A stretch of DNA of 6,482 nucleotides from Bacteroidota bacterium (lineage in GTDB: Bacteria > Bacteroidota > Bacteroidia > Chitinophagales > Saprospiraceae), in NCBI GenBank assembly GCA_018969455.1, contig JAGWYI010000247.1, positions 1-6,482 on the forward strand, in the 5' to 3' direction. The position numbers and the translations under genes are program-made. Positions within the stretch are counted from its first letter, which is position 1; each line of letters opens with the position of its first letter. Positions 6,198 through 6,482 of this stretch are shown here, in pieces. Below the pieces are notes generated by a model that saw nothing but the letters and a program-made list of their open reading frames with translations, was not told the DNA's origin and made no database searches.

Positions 6198-6271
6198 CAC
6201 CGGCCCTTTGGCCGATGGGGTGAATGAAATCACCAAAACCGAATTTCAAAGGGTCAAACGGCAGTTTTGCC
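6198..6271 (-). promoter_or_regulatory. Structured rpsO leader, candidate S15 autoregulatory site
   Basis: In the transcript (minus strand) three short hairpins precede the start codon. They are: GGCA/TGCC (6260-6271, 4-base loop); GGTGA/TCACC (6219-6234, 6-base loop); and CATCGGCC/GGCCGGTG (6198-6217) with an AAAG loop and one U-G pair next to a C-G pair. The last ends 13 bases before the ATG. The upstream 7-mer CCCTTTG (6247-6253) is perfectly complementary to CAAAGGG (6204-6210), which spans that hairpin's loop and top pairs, allowing a pseudoknot or alternative fold. S15 represses its own mRNA in several bacteria by binding leader structures, often with a G-U/G-C motif; applying that here is inference. 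Confidence 0.45.
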
Positions 6272-6294
6272 TATCCATTCGATCTTAGCGGGGA

Positions 6295-6326
6295 CAAAAA
6301 TACGGCAATCGTTGTATTCTGTGCAA
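6295..6326 (-). promoter_or_regulatory. Putative rpsO promoter
   Basis: On the minus strand TTG (6324-6326) is followed after 21 bases by TATTTTTG (6295-6302), a full match to the Bacteroidota -7 consensus TAnnTTTG at acceptable spacing. Transcription would begin near 6288, giving an rpsO leader of about 105 bases that contains the hairpins described separately. Confidence 0.6.
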
Positions 6327-6482
6327 GATTATTTGAAAATTAAAGTAAAAATTTTTGGATTTTGAAATGCCCGGTTTCAGAAGAAATGTTTCTAGGGAAA
6401 AGAAGCCTGAATTGTTTTTTATATATTAAAAATATAGACATGTGACTGAGTTGCAGAACCAAACGACGTAAAAAAGGGGGGA
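6327..6482. other. AT-rich intergenic sequence upstream of rpsO; no gene seen
   Basis: No convincing ORF, RNA gene or terminator is visible. Two small dyads occur: AGAAATGTTTCT at 6382-6393 and TATATT/AATATA at 6422-6436. Both are short enough to arise by chance in AT-rich DNA. The neighbouring gene lies outside the window. Confidence 0.5.

Noticed and set aside
6382..6393. AGAAATGTTTCT dyad as an operator upstream of rpsO
   Set aside because: Five-base arms in AT-rich DNA are expected by chance, and the site is about 55 bases upstream of the -33 element with no known matching regulator.

Overview
The window looks like a chromosomal segment of a Bacteroidota bacterium, plausibly a Saprospiria-type lineage (an inference from protein style, not a measured placement). 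Three promoter candidates match the Bacteroidota pattern TAnnTTTG, start codons lack clear Shine-Dalgarno sequences, and the gene content (a secreted GH127-type glycosidase, a Uma2-family protein, polynucleotide phosphorylase with an RGG-type tail) suits that phylum.

Layout from left to right. Positions 1-124 hold AT-rich intergenic sequence with a degenerate AATC(C) motif every 9-10 bases. A minus-strand gene (125-2032) encodes an exported GH127/DUF1680-type glycosidase, likely a beta-L-arabinofuranosidase. It diverges from a plus-strand Uma2-family (DUF820, PD-(D/E)XK nuclease fold) gene at 2202-2876. Both have promoter-like motifs that favour internal ATG starts over the longer TTG-initiated frames. 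Just downstream of the Uma2 gene lies a short coding remnant (2892-3051) that becomes one 52-residue frame if a single G is removed from a GGG run. A strong bidirectional terminator (3060-3102) separates these genes from the convergent pnp.

The right half is the classic rpsO-pnp neighbourhood on the minus strand: rpsO (5909-6184) upstream of pnp (3121-5403). The two are separated by 505 bp that is not empty. It contains the intrinsic terminator of rpsO, a 163-bp foldback element with 35-bp terminal inverted repeats flanked by TA (a MITE-like insertion), and a long hairpin in the presumed pnp leader. The rpsO leader has a good promoter and three small hairpins; one can form a pseudoknot-like pairing with an upstream 7-mer, which makes S15 autoregulation plausible.

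Functionally, rpsO and pnp belong to translation and RNA decay, whereas the glycosidase and Uma2 genes are accessory. No defence locus, CRISPR array, tRNA or rRNA was seen. The most notable non-coding items are the MITE-like element and the two structured leaders.
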